The notes beneath the pieces were generated by a model. It was given only the letters and a program-made list of their open reading frames with translations, had not been told where the DNA came from and made no database searches. 64,000 nt of DNA from positions 248,001 to 312,000 of the forward strand of contig CAIZFE010000086.1 of the NCBI GenBank assembly GCA_903932145.1, in the 5' to 3' direction. This document shows, piece by piece, positions 36,601 to 42,988 of this stretch. Both the position numbers and the translations under genes were made by a program. The stretch is from an uncultured Rhodopila sp. (GTDB taxonomy: Bacteria > Pseudomonadota > Alphaproteobacteria > Acetobacterales > Acetobacteraceae). How positions within the stretch are numbered: position 1 is the first letter of the stretch; the number at the start of each line of letters is the position of its first letter.

Positions 36601-36939
36601 CGTGGTCAGCGCCGCGACCTCCGCCGTCGTCAGCGCGTCCAGCGCGCCCGCCGTCAATGCCGGCATCTGCGCGGTGGTAAACGCCGCCACGTCGCCCGAC
36701 GCCAGCGCGGCCATTTGTGAGGAACCCAGTCCGGCCAGGGCCTTGGTTGTCAGCGCGGCAGCCTGCGCGGTGGTCAACGCCGCGGCCTCGGCCGTGGTCA
36801 GCGCCGCGATTTGCGCGGAGGTCAGCCCGATGACCTGGCCCGTTGTCAAGGCCGCGATCTGTGTGGTCGTCAGCGCGGCGATCGTGCTGGTCGGCAACGC
36901 GGCGATCTGGGCAGAGGTCAGGGCGGTGATGGACGACAT
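30652..36939 (-). CDS. giant octapeptide-repeat protein (Thr/Ala-rich)
   Basis: 2095 residues from an ATG at 36939 with a GGAG site; a longer frame to 37059 reads a basic, non-repetitive leader and is less likely. From about residue 5 to the last residue the protein consists of 8-residue units of consensus TTAQIAAL. These are arranged in a 136-residue superunit of 17 units in fixed order, including GSASIVAM, ASGDIAAF, TTAQ(I/V)PAL, TTAEVKAL (the only Lys), TTAQVPVL, SSAQTGAL and STAGIAGL. Each superunit thus has one Asp, one Lys and two Pro in fixed positions. There is no signal peptide, no membrane helix, no Cys and no RTX-type C-terminal end. A long regular solenoid is likely. Function unknown; candidates are a scaffold, a surface fibre or a glycosylation acceptor. 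Confidence 0.85.
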   Translation of the reverse strand: MSSITALTSAQIAALPTSTIAALTTTQIAALTTGQVIGLTSAQIAALTTAEAAALTTAQAAALTTKALAGLGSSQMAALASGDVAAFTTAQMPALTAGALDALTTAEVAALTTAEVIALGSAQIAALTTAEIAALTTGQAAALLTAQIKALGSAQMAAMTTAQIAALTTAQIAALTSAQIAGLTTAEAGAITTAQAAALSVAGLAGLGAASIVAMASGDIAAFTTAQIPALTTGAVAALTTGETAALTTAQMVALASAQVAALTTAQIVALTTAQAASLLTAQVKALGTAQIAALTTAQVAALTTAEVATLGATQTGALTTAEAGALTTTEAAALSTAGIGGLGSAAIVAMASGDIAALTTAQLPALTTAAVAAMTTAETAALTTAQMSALGSAQIAALTTAQIAALTTAQVAALTTAEVKALTTTQIAAMTTAQVAALTTTQVPLLSSAQIGALTTAEAGAITTAQAAALSTAGIAGLGSAAIAAMASGDIAALTTAQVPALSTAAVAALTTAETAALTTAQVIALGSAQVAALTTAQIAALTTAQVAALTTAEVKALTTTQIAAMTTAQIAALTTAEVPVLSSAQTGALTTAEAGAITTAQAAALSTAGIAGLGSASIVAMASGDIAAFTTAQIPALTTAALAALTTAETAALTTAQIAAMTSAQAAALTTAQIAALTTAQAAALTTAEIKSLTTAQIAAFTTAQVAALTTAQVPVLSSAQTAALTTAEAGAITTAQAAALSTTGIAGLATASIAAMASGDIAAFTTAQVPALNTAAIGALTTAETAALTTAQILALGSAQAAALTTAQIAALTTAQAAALTTADIKALTTAQVAAMTTAQIAALTTAQVQVLSSVQTAALTTAEAGALTTAQAAALSTAGIAGLGSASIVAMASGDIAALTTAQMAALSTAALGALTTAETAALTTAQLVAWGSAQIAALTTAQIAALTTGQIAALTTAELKALTTAQIIALTTAQVAAMTTAQVPALSSTQVGALTTAQAGAITTAQAAALSTAGIAGLGSASIAAMASGDIAALTTAQVPALTTAAVVALTTAETAALTTAQIAALTSAQIAALTTAQIAALTTGQAAAVTTTGIKALTTAQVAALTTAQVAALTTAQVPVLSSGQTGALTTAQAGAITTAQAAALSTAGIAGLGSASIVAMASGDIAAFTTTQIPGLSSAAITALTTAETAALTTAQVIAMTSAQIAALTTAQIAALTTGQVAALTTAEVKALTTAQIAALTTAQIAALITTQVPTLSSAQAAALTTAQAAAITTAQAAALSTSGMAGLGSASIVAMASGDIAAFTTTQVPSLTTAAIAALTTAETAALSSAKLAALGSGQIAALTTAQVAALTTAQVAALTTAGIKALTTTQVAALTTAQVAALTTAQVPVLSSAQTAGLTTAEAGAITTAEAAALSTAGIAGLGSASIVAMASGDIAAFTTAQMPSLTTAAITALTTAETAALTTAQIVAMTSGQVAALTTAQIAALTTAQMAALTSAEVKALTTAQIAALTTAQVAALTTAQVPVLSSAQTGALTTAEAGAITTAQAAALSLAGIAGLGSASIVAMASGDIAAFTTAQIPGLTATAIGALTTAEAAALTTAQVTVLTSAQIAGLTTAQLAALTTSQVAALTTGQIKAVGTGQIAAMTTAQVAALTTAQIPVLSSTQIGALTTAQAGAITTAQAAAVSTGGLAGLSSADLAAMASGDIAAFTTAQIPALTTAAISALTTAETAALTTAQVAALTTAQAAGLTTAQIAALTTAQAVALPTADIKALGTAQVAALTTAQVAALTTGQVSVLTSAQTVALTTAQAGAITTAQTAAFSTAAIAGLGSASIVAMASGDIAALTTAQVSALTTAALSALTTAETAALTTAQMAALTSAQTDALTTAQVAALTTAEVAAMTTGDVKALSTSEIAVLTTAQTAALTTTQAASLTSAQTAALTTADAGAITTAQAAALSTSALMGFGSSQFAALTSAAVLALTTAQLPALGSAAISALTTAETAALTTADIVALSTTQLMALTTADIVALTTAQMSALTTSQIPAFSTGQIPAFTTAQLNAMGTAQIPAFTSTQLGVMTTAQIGAL
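30970..36800 (-). repeat. nested tandem repeat: 24-bp units within 408-bp superunits
   Basis: The ASGDIAA-coding block recurs at 31381, 31789, 32197, 32605, 33013, 33421, 33829, 34237, 34645, 35053, 35461, 35869, 36277 and 36685: 14 copies spaced exactly 408 bp with no indel. A diverged 15th copy (TSAAVLAL instead of ASGDIAAF) lies at about 30973. Third-position differences between copies show that the array is not a recent simple amplification. It lies entirely inside the giant repeat CDS. Confidence 0.93.
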
Positions 36940-37034
36940 GGCGGCGGCGCTCCGAATTGATTTTGAGACTCGATTTAACTGGCGTGGTGAAGGCGAAATG
37001 CTCTCGGCCCGGGAGCAACCATGACGAAAAAAGG

Positions 37035-37049
37035 TTAACCGGACGTAAA
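37035..37049. promoter_or_regulatory. CtrA-like box (one mismatch)
   Basis: TTAA-CCGGACG-TAAA, one mismatch from TTAA-N7-TTAA. It lies 96 bases upstream of the giant repeat gene and 101 bases from the divergent Sel1 gene. The surrounding DNA is AT-rich with T-runs, consistent with a promoter region. Confidence 0.3.
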
Positions 37050-37110
37050 CGCCGGGCATTTTATTTTCTTTTTGAGCGATTTTTCTTGCCGCTATTTTTT
37101 CGATTGCGCG

Positions 37111-37125
37111 TTAACCAGTTCTTAA
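37111..37125. promoter_or_regulatory. CtrA-type box, perfect match, upstream of the Sel1-repeat gene
   Basis: TTAACCAGTTCTTAAC matches the full CtrA consensus TTAA-N7-TTAA(C). It ends 24 bases before the ATG of the Sel1-repeat gene at 37150, so it could activate or repress that gene. The intergenic region is shared with the divergent giant repeat gene. In Rhodospirillales CtrA mainly controls motility and cell-surface genes. CtrA itself is not in the window. Confidence 0.5.
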
Positions 37126-37149
37126 CGCCCGCGGGTTCAGGATGCCGGC

Positions 37150-38442
37150 ATGTCCGGCGCCCACCTTTGGCTGAACCGAATGCTCGCCGTGCCGGGCGTG
37201 CCGGCGGCGTGTCTTGCCCGGGCGACGACCTTGGCGGAACGGGGGGACGATTTTGGCGCTTTCCGATGGTTTTCCCGAGCGGCCAGGGTCGGCCTGCCGG
37301 AGGCCTGTTATCGGCTGGGACGGTGCTACCTTCTCGGTCTGGGTGTGCCCCCCGGGATCAATGAGGCGCTTCGCTGGCTGCGGCGCGCGGCGGAATCCGG
37401 CGATGCGGCGGCGCGGGCCCAGCTTGGATCGCTGGCGCTGCAAGGGGTGACGGATCGCGACCCCGGGGCGCTGTTTGACGTGCCAGGCGCCGGCCCCGAT
37501 TACGACCGGGCCGAATACTGGTGCCGCCTGGCCGGAACGGCGGAGGCCAAGGCGCTGCATGCCTTTATCCTGACCGAAGGGCCGGCTGGACGGCGCGATC
37601 AGGCGGCGGCGGACACTCTCTACCAACAAGCCGCCGACGCCGGCTGGCCGGGCGGTCAGCTCGGTGTCGCCACACGCCTGTTGCGGCAAGGCGGACAGGC
37701 CAACGCCGAACGCGCGGCGGTTCTGTTACGCGCCGCCGCCGCCGCCGGGCTCGCCACGGCGCATCATCTGCTGGGCGTGCTGGCTGAAAGCGGAGCAGTC
37801 GGCGCGGCGGACGTCACCGCCGCCGCAACCCACTACAAGCTGGCGGCCGTGGCCGGTTACGTCCCGGCACAGGTTCGCTATGGATTCGCCATGCTGCTCG
37901 GCCGGGGTATTCCGCGCGACCTGTTCGGAGCGGAAACATGGCTCCGGCGCGCGGCGTTGGCGGGCGACGCGCATGCGTCGGCGGTGGTTGGTTATTTGTA
38001 TGTGCGTGACGACGAGCTGCCGCCCAACCATGGCGAAGCCGCGATCTGGCTCCGCCGAGCCGCCGAGGCAGGCCACCCGGGCGCCGCCCGAACGCTGGGC
38101 CGGCTGTTGCTGCTGGGGGCGGGTGTGCCCCGCGACCTGGCGGACGCCGCGCACTGGCTGCGCCTTGCCGCCGAAGCTGGCGAGCGATCGGCGTGGACCG
38201 ATCTGGTCCGCCTGGCCTTGACCCGCCAGGCCGGGGACGCTGACCGCGCAGAAGCCGCACAATGGCTGCGGGCTGAGGCGGCGGCCGGCGATCCGGCGGC
38301 CCGGTTCGACTATGCGTTGTGTCTTGCGCAGGGAATTGGCGTCGAACGCGATGAGCCGGCGGCGTTGGACTGGGTCCGCCGTTCGGCCATAGCGGGGCAT
38401 AGCGAGGCGATAGCGATGCTGGCTCAGTTACCGGCGACGTAA
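37150..38442 (+). CDS. Sel1-like repeat protein
   Basis: 430 residues of alpha-solenoid built from Sel1-type repeats of about 36 residues, for example EACYRLGRCYLLGLGVPPGI, ALRWLRRAAESGDAAA, YGFAMLLGRGIPRDLFGAET and AAIWLRRAAEAGHPGAARTL. At least nine such units are visible. There is no signal peptide or catalytic motif, so it is probably a cytoplasmic protein-binding scaffold. It is divergent from the giant repeat gene and convergent with the GT41 gene, and a perfect CtrA box lies before it. Sel1 proteins often act with glycosyltransferases or in flagellar and stress regulation, but a specific partner is not shown here. Confidence 0.88.
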   Translation: MSGAHLWLNRMLAVPGVPAACLARATTLAERGDDFGAFRWFSRAARVGLPEACYRLGRCYLLGLGVPPGINEALRWLRRAAESGDAAARAQLGSLALQGVTDRDPGALFDVPGAGPDYDRAEYWCRLAGTAEAKALHAFILTEGPAGRRDQAAADTLYQQAADAGWPGGQLGVATRLLRQGGQANAERAAVLLRAAAAAGLATAHHLLGVLAESGAVGAADVTAAATHYKLAAVAGYVPAQVRYGFAMLLGRGIPRDLFGAETWLRRAALAGDAHASAVVGYLYVRDDELPPNHGEAAIWLRRAAEAGHPGAARTLGRLLLLGAGVPRDLADAAHWLRLAAEAGERSAWTDLVRLALTRQAGDADRAEAAQWLRAEAAAGDPAARFDYALCLAQGIGVERDEPAALDWVRRSAIAGHSEAIAMLAQLPAT

Positions 38443-38452
38443 TATCAGCCCC

Positions 38453-38557
38453 CGTTGAGGCCGACTCTCACCCGATATTTGTCATGGCCCGGTTTGTCCG
38501 GGCCACCTGTCGCGGCACCGTCGAGTCAGGGGTGGCCCGGACAAGCCGGGTCATGAC
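38453..38557. repeat. interspersed palindromic repeat with CGTTGAGGCCGACTCT block
   Basis: CGTTGAGGCCGACTCT at 38453-38468 precedes GTCATGGCCCGGTTTGTCCG (from 38481) and closes with GACAAGCCGGGTCATGAC at 38557. It fills the gap between the convergent Sel1 and GT41 genes. Its right part overlaps the last codons and stop of the GT41 gene. Confidence 0.85.
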
Positions 38558-40328
38558 GGATGTGGCCAGAGGACGCCGATCGGGCAGACCCGGACTCCGC
38601 CATCCGCAACAGGGCTGCCTCGAAATGGCGGGTGAACCCGGCGATGTCGCCGAGCGAGCCTGCCCACGCGGTCTCGCTGAAATGCGCCCGATAGGCCGCG
38701 TAGTGCCGCGGATCGGTGGCGAGGGCCACGGCCGTCGCAACATATGCGTCCAGCGTCTCCGTCACACCGTCATCCGCGCCGATCGCGTGCAGCATTCGAG
38801 CCGCCATTCGCGATGCGAACGACCGGCCGGCGAGCGTCAACAGTGGCAGCCCCATGCGGATGGCGTCGCTGGCGATGGTGCCGGCATTGTAGGGAAATGT
38901 GTCCAGGAACACATCGGCCAGCGCCAGCCGAACCATATAAGTGGCTGGATCGGTGCGGCCGGCAAACAGCAGCCGTGCAGGATCGATGCCTGCGACGATT
39001 GCCCGCAAACGCAGGTTCTGACGCGACCAGATGTTGTCATCGACCAGCCAAAGCACGCTGTCCGGCGCGCCATGCAGTATCCGCATCCATCCCGCGCACA
39101 TCGTCTCGGTGATTTTGTAGTGGTTGGAGAAACAACAAAATATAAAACGATCGTCCGGCAGTCCGGCCTGCGCGCGCGACAGCGGCGCCCCGACCACCCG
39201 CTTGCTATCGTTGGCCTGATACAGGCGTTGGATCGGCATCGGCGCCGGATGATAGGACGCCGCGATGGCCGGCGGCACGACGAAATCGTCGCACAGCATG
39301 TAGTCCAGTTCCGGCAGCGGCACCGGGCCGATAAAGCCGAGGTAGGTCGCCTGGATCGGTGCCGGCTTCCAGCGCAGGATTTGCAGGCGTCCGCCGGATG
39401 TCAGGCCGTTCAGGTCGATCAGGATGTCGATCTCGTCGTCGCGCATGCGCCGGGCCGCAGCCTCGTCGGACATCGATCGAACCGAGGTGAAATGGTCGAA
39501 CGCGGCGATCACCCGGGTGCGGATCGGGCTGCCGTCTTCGGGGCTGGCGCAATAGCCGTGGATTTCGAATCGTTCGCGGTCGTGGCGTTCGAACAGTTCG
39601 ACGATGAGATAGCTCATGGCGTGACTGCAGAAGTCCGATGACAGGTAGCCGATGCGAAGCCGGTCGTGATGGTAACCGCCGGCCGGCGCCAACGCGGGGC
39701 GTGGCTGTGTCTTGCGGGCGATGAACCCGGCGGCGATGGCCCGCTGCGCCTCCACATCGTCGGTCAGCGCCAGCGCGGCGAGGGGGCCGGATTGTCGCAG
39801 CAGATCATCGTGCGACAGGCCGGGAATCGTCTCGGCGAGGACCGGCCATTGGCACATCTTCTGCCGCACATGCAGCCAGTGCTGCACCGCGTCCGGTTGG
39901 TCGTGCCGGGTCAGCAGGCTGTTGCGCAGCACCTCCGCCGCCTGTGCCAGGTCGCCGGATCGTTCCAGCAGCCGCGCCCGTTGGTTTAGCAGGGCCGTGC
40001 GGGACTCGTCCGACTGCAGAGCCTCATCCCAGACCTTTAACGCCGCCGCCGCCGCACCCTGTCGCTCAAGCTGGAGGCCGAGGTTGATCGCCGCGGGGGC
40101 GAAGCCGGGTCTGATCTCCAAAGCGGTCCGATACGCTTGCATGGCCCCCGCGGTATCGCCGGATGCCCCGAGCTCAGTGCCCAGATTGAACCATGCCGCG
40201 TGCAGGCCGGGCGTTCCGGGAGCCGTCGCGGCGATCCAGTCACTATACAGCGCGATCGTTGCTCTCGCGCCGGTGCCCGAACCGATTGCCTCGGCAACGG
40301 CGACGATCTCACGGAAGGAAGTGGCCAT
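38526..40328 (-). CDS. TPR-GT41 glycosyltransferase (O-GlcNAc-transferase-like)
   Basis: A 600-residue protein. TPR repeats cover about residues 45-145 (AWFNLGTELGASGDTAGAMQ, AAINLGLQLERQGAAAAALK). The GT41 catalytic region starts RLRIGYLSSDFCSHAMSYLI, continues with IDILIDLNGLTSGGRLQILR, APIQATYLGFIGPVPLPELD and FCCFSNHYKITETMCAGWM, and has the nucleotide-sugar site LDTFPYNAGTIASDAIRMG with PLLTLAGRSFASRM. GT41 enzymes O-glycosylate Ser/Thr of proteins in the cytoplasm. The last dozen residues (HIRHDPACPGHP) come from a palindromic repeat and are not family sequence. A CtrA-like box lies about 48 bases upstream. A membrane glycosyltransferase-like gene is directly upstream on the same strand. 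Confidence 0.9.
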   Translation of the reverse strand: MATSFREIVAVAEAIGSGTGARATIALYSDWIAATAPGTPGLHAAWFNLGTELGASGDTAGAMQAYRTALEIRPGFAPAAINLGLQLERQGAAAAALKVWDEALQSDESRTALLNQRARLLERSGDLAQAAEVLRNSLLTRHDQPDAVQHWLHVRQKMCQWPVLAETIPGLSHDDLLRQSGPLAALALTDDVEAQRAIAAGFIARKTQPRPALAPAGGYHHDRLRIGYLSSDFCSHAMSYLIVELFERHDRERFEIHGYCASPEDGSPIRTRVIAAFDHFTSVRSMSDEAAARRMRDDEIDILIDLNGLTSGGRLQILRWKPAPIQATYLGFIGPVPLPELDYMLCDDFVVPPAIAASYHPAPMPIQRLYQANDSKRVVGAPLSRAQAGLPDDRFIFCCFSNHYKITETMCAGWMRILHGAPDSVLWLVDDNIWSRQNLRLRAIVAGIDPARLLFAGRTDPATYMVRLALADVFLDTFPYNAGTIASDAIRMGLPLLTLAGRSFASRMAARMLHAIGADDGVTETLDAYVATAVALATDPRHYAAYRAHFSETAWAGSLGDIAGFTRHFEAALLRMAESGSARSASSGHIRHDPACPGHP

Positions 40329-40375
40329 TGTTCTGCCTGTCAGGTTTCACAGGCGGCATATGACAACGGAAAGTA

Positions 40376-40390
40376 CTAAGATTCGGTTAA
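40376..40390. promoter_or_regulatory. CtrA-like box upstream of the GT41 gene
   Basis: CTAA-GATTCGG-TTAA, one mismatch from TTAA-N7-TTAA, lying 48-62 bases before the GT41 start at 40328. It overlaps the stop codon region of the upstream membrane protein gene. Assignment is by motif only. Confidence 0.35.
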
Positions 40391-41808
40391 CGCGGCGGCT
40401 GATTACGCGCGTGGATGACGAGGCCATCCGATGTCGTCAAACGCCGCCATCCCGGCATGTCATCCATCGCTCCGATAACAAGGCGGCCGGACGGAAAGAT
40501 CGTCCATTCGATACGATAGTCGTCCAGGACCCTGTGCAGTTCCTCACGATCGCCTTCAACGGCGCGGTCATACTGCGTCACAAAATCCGGACCGTACAAA
40601 TCCGCTCGGGAATCGATAAACGGCCGAACCCCGTTGAAGATTAGCGGGCCACCCAACAGAGGTTCATTCAGCACCGGACGCGCGCGCAACGATACCGGCA
40701 CGGTGTCGAGCGTGCTGGCGAACGCGGCTCCTGAATGTTGGGGATCAAGCGGGATGGCGAAGCGGATCGCCAGGGCGACACAGGCAAGAGCTGCCACCCC
40801 GGTCGTCAGGCTTCGCCACGCCGCGCCTGATGCCCGCGCGTAGCCGGGCGCGAGGCTGGTCCCCAGAGGTTCCGCCAGGATCAGCACCCCGACGATCCCC
40901 AGCAACTGATCATTGCGCCCATGGGTCAAAGCCGCGTGTATAAGCCCCAACAAAAGCAGAATTCGCATCGGTGGCAGCACCACCTTTCCCGAAAAACCGA
41001 GCGCCAGACCACCTAGAATGACCATTTCGAGGGGGGAGGCCCTGGAGAAATCGGCGGGAGCCCACTCGCCTGCGCCGACGGACCCCGCGACCATGGCGAG
41101 GATGCGGATCGGATACACCACGCCCTGACTGAACGTCGGGTTGATCAGTGCCACCGTCCAGGCGGCCAGAATGAACCGTGCCCAGCCGATGAAAACCGGA
41201 CGGCGGTGGGCGCCGGGATCGAACAGTGCCTCGATCATCAAGGCGCCGGGTAGCAACAGGCCGGCCATGAAGCTGCCGTGCAGATTGATCCACAGCACCA
41301 TGACCGGCAGCAGCCAGAAAGACGGGGCGGTGCGGTCGGCGCGCGCCGCTATCAGACCGCCGCACCACAGCGCCAGGCACGGCCATGCGAGGAGATGCGG
41401 CCGCGCCAGCATGGACGGCGCCGCGTTTGCCAAAGCCAGGATCATCGCTGTAACAGCATACGCGGCCGGCAGGAACCGCAGCAGGTGATGCAGCAGAATG
41501 GCAGCCGTCAGACCGGTTGCCGTCGCGGCGAGCACCATGATCCCCCGCAGACCGGCGGCGCGATGAGCGAGCGCCATGATTGTGTCGGCGAGCCACTCAA
41601 GCGGAGCCCATGGACGGCTTCCGGCTGTGAACGAAAACGGGTCGGTCAGCGGAATGGCATGATGATCGAGAATCCAGTCCCCGGTTCGAATTTGCCAGAG
41701 CGTATCGCCATCGTTCAGAAACGATGGCAGAAACAGCGTCAGCGTGAACACCAGACAACCGGCGATCAACACGCCCGCATCGTCGCGGACGGTTTGGCGG
41801 CTTCTCAT
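40387..41808 (-). CDS. polytopic membrane protein, glycosyltransferase-like (GT-C type?)
   Basis: 473 residues with about ten hydrophobic helices (VLIAGCLVFTLTLFLPSFLN at the N-terminus) and a C-terminal soluble domain of about 110 residues (FNGVRPFIDSRADLYGPDF). The loop FLNDGDTLWQIRTGDWILDH after the first helix carries an acidic segment (NDGDTLW) reminiscent of the first-loop Asp of GT-C enzymes such as ArnT or oligosaccharyl transferases. This points to a lipid-phosphate-sugar dependent transferase, but no definitive motif is seen. It starts at an ATG (41808), ends 59 bases before the GT41 start on the same strand, and may belong to the same transcript. Confidence 0.65.
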   Translation of the reverse strand: MRSRQTVRDDAGVLIAGCLVFTLTLFLPSFLNDGDTLWQIRTGDWILDHHAIPLTDPFSFTAGSRPWAPLEWLADTIMALAHRAAGLRGIMVLAATATGLTAAILLHHLLRFLPAAYAVTAMILALANAAPSMLARPHLLAWPCLALWCGGLIAARADRTAPSFWLLPVMVLWINLHGSFMAGLLLPGALMIEALFDPGAHRRPVFIGWARFILAAWTVALINPTFSQGVVYPIRILAMVAGSVGAGEWAPADFSRASPLEMVILGGLALGFSGKVVLPPMRILLLLGLIHAALTHGRNDQLLGIVGVLILAEPLGTSLAPGYARASGAAWRSLTTGVAALACVALAIRFAIPLDPQHSGAAFASTLDTVPVSLRARPVLNEPLLGGPLIFNGVRPFIDSRADLYGPDFVTQYDRAVEGDREELHRVLDDYRIEWTIFPSGRLVIGAMDDMPGWRRLTTSDGLVIHARNQPPR

Positions 41809-41944
41809 CTCTGATGTTGGTATGTCAGAATGAATTTTATCACGGTATCATATAGTTTGCCGAGGCGGACTCATGCCTTCGGACGTTGCCAGACGGGTTG
41901 CAACAGTTCGGACAGGGGGGCACCGAAGCATTCGCCTGCCTGGA

Positions 41945-42874
41945 TCACTCCGGCTGCCCGGCCTTATGCGCCAGCAAAGCCATCAGCCGCCGGTCACGCC
42001 ATTCCTGCCGCACCGGCTGCATGTTCGCCGGCAATTCCGCGCGGCGATCGGCATGCAACCGGTCCACCAGCGCCGCGTCCCACTCCAGCGGCTGCATTTG
42101 TTCCTGCATCGTCGCGTAGAGCGGGCCGTAGCGGTTGCAATAATCCGCCAGCCCGCCGGGAGCATTCAGGTCGATTGTTTCCAGCGGTCCCATGAAACTC
42201 CAGCGCAGGCCAAGACCGTCCTTCACCAACGCATCGAGATCGGCAGGCGAAATGACATCGTCGGCGACCAGCCGGAACGCCTCGGCCAGCAGCGCACCTT
42301 GCAAGCGGTTTAAGGCAAAACCCTCGACTTCTTTTTTCACCGTCGCCGGGACCTGACCGGCTTCGATCATGATCTCGCGTGTGCGTGCGGTGACCGCCGG
42401 ATCGGTCCACGGGGCAGGGCAAATTTCCACCAGCGGGATCAGGTAGGGCGGGTTGACCGGATGCGCGATCAGGCAACGATTGCGGGTTTTCAGATGCTCC
42501 GTGAAGGCGCTGGCCGGGATGCCGGACGACGAGGACGCAATGATCGCGTCCGGCCGGGCGGCACGTTCCAGTTCCTCGAACAACGGGCGTTTGATGTCGG
42601 CGCGCTCCGGTCCGTTCTCCTGGATGTAGTCGGCGTCACGGACTGCCTCCCACATCGATGCCACCGGATGAATACGGGCCAGGACTGTTTCGGGTTCGTC
42701 CGCCAACAGGCCGGCCGCGCGCAGTTCCGGCAGCCGGTCGGCGATGAACGCCATGGCCTGCGAGGTTTGCAGCGGGAACTGGTCCCACACATTCACCTCG
42801 AAGCCGGCCCGCGCAAAAACAATGCACCATGCTCGGCCGATCAGCCCGGATCCGATAACGGCGATTTTGGTCAT
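41945..42874 (-). CDS. 3-hydroxyacyl-CoA dehydrogenase family protein (gulonate/carnitine dehydrogenase-like)
   Basis: 309 residues from ATG 42874 (AACAGGAGAACC site). The Rossmann N-terminus has IAVIGSGLIGRAWCIVFARA, and the catalytic region SSSSGIPASAF, LIAHPVNPPYLIPLVEI and GFALNRLQGALLAEAFRLV shows the Ser, His, Asn pattern. The HPxNPP segment is typical of L-carnitine/L-gulonate 3-dehydrogenases (lambda-crystallin group). Expected reaction: NAD-dependent oxidation of a 3-hydroxy acid or its CoA ester in the cytoplasm. It is divergent from the D-2-hydroxyacid dehydrogenase gene (114-base gap); the two may serve one pathway, which is not shown. Confidence 0.9.
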   Translation of the reverse strand: MTKIAVIGSGLIGRAWCIVFARAGFEVNVWDQFPLQTSQAMAFIADRLPELRAAGLLADEPETVLARIHPVASMWEAVRDADYIQENGPERADIKRPLFEELERAARPDAIIASSSSGIPASAFTEHLKTRNRCLIAHPVNPPYLIPLVEICPAPWTDPAVTARTREIMIEAGQVPATVKKEVEGFALNRLQGALLAEAFRLVADDVISPADLDALVKDGLGLRWSFMGPLETIDLNAPGGLADYCNRYGPLYATMQEQMQPLEWDAALVDRLHADRRAELPANMQPVRQEWRDRRLMALLAHKAGQPE

Positions 42875-42988
42875 GCTGGGTTCTCCTGTTGGGCAGCGAG
42901 ATGCCACGGGTCGGGTTTCCGGGCAACCGCTTGCGCGAAGATCGGTTGGGCGCCACCTTCCCGGGCTGAAAACAGGAGGGAACACGCG

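Noticed and set aside
30970-36800. CRISPR-like spacing in the tandem repeat
   Set aside because: The repeat units are contiguous and coding; there are no unique spacers, no leader and no cas genes.
31099-37024. Many long plus-strand ORFs opposite the giant repeat gene
   Set aside because: They arise because the 24-bp units are free of stops in other frames; products are low-complexity Gly/Arg/Gln-rich or Ala/Val-rich mirrors without ribosome sites, whereas the minus-strand frame has regular octads and a normal start.
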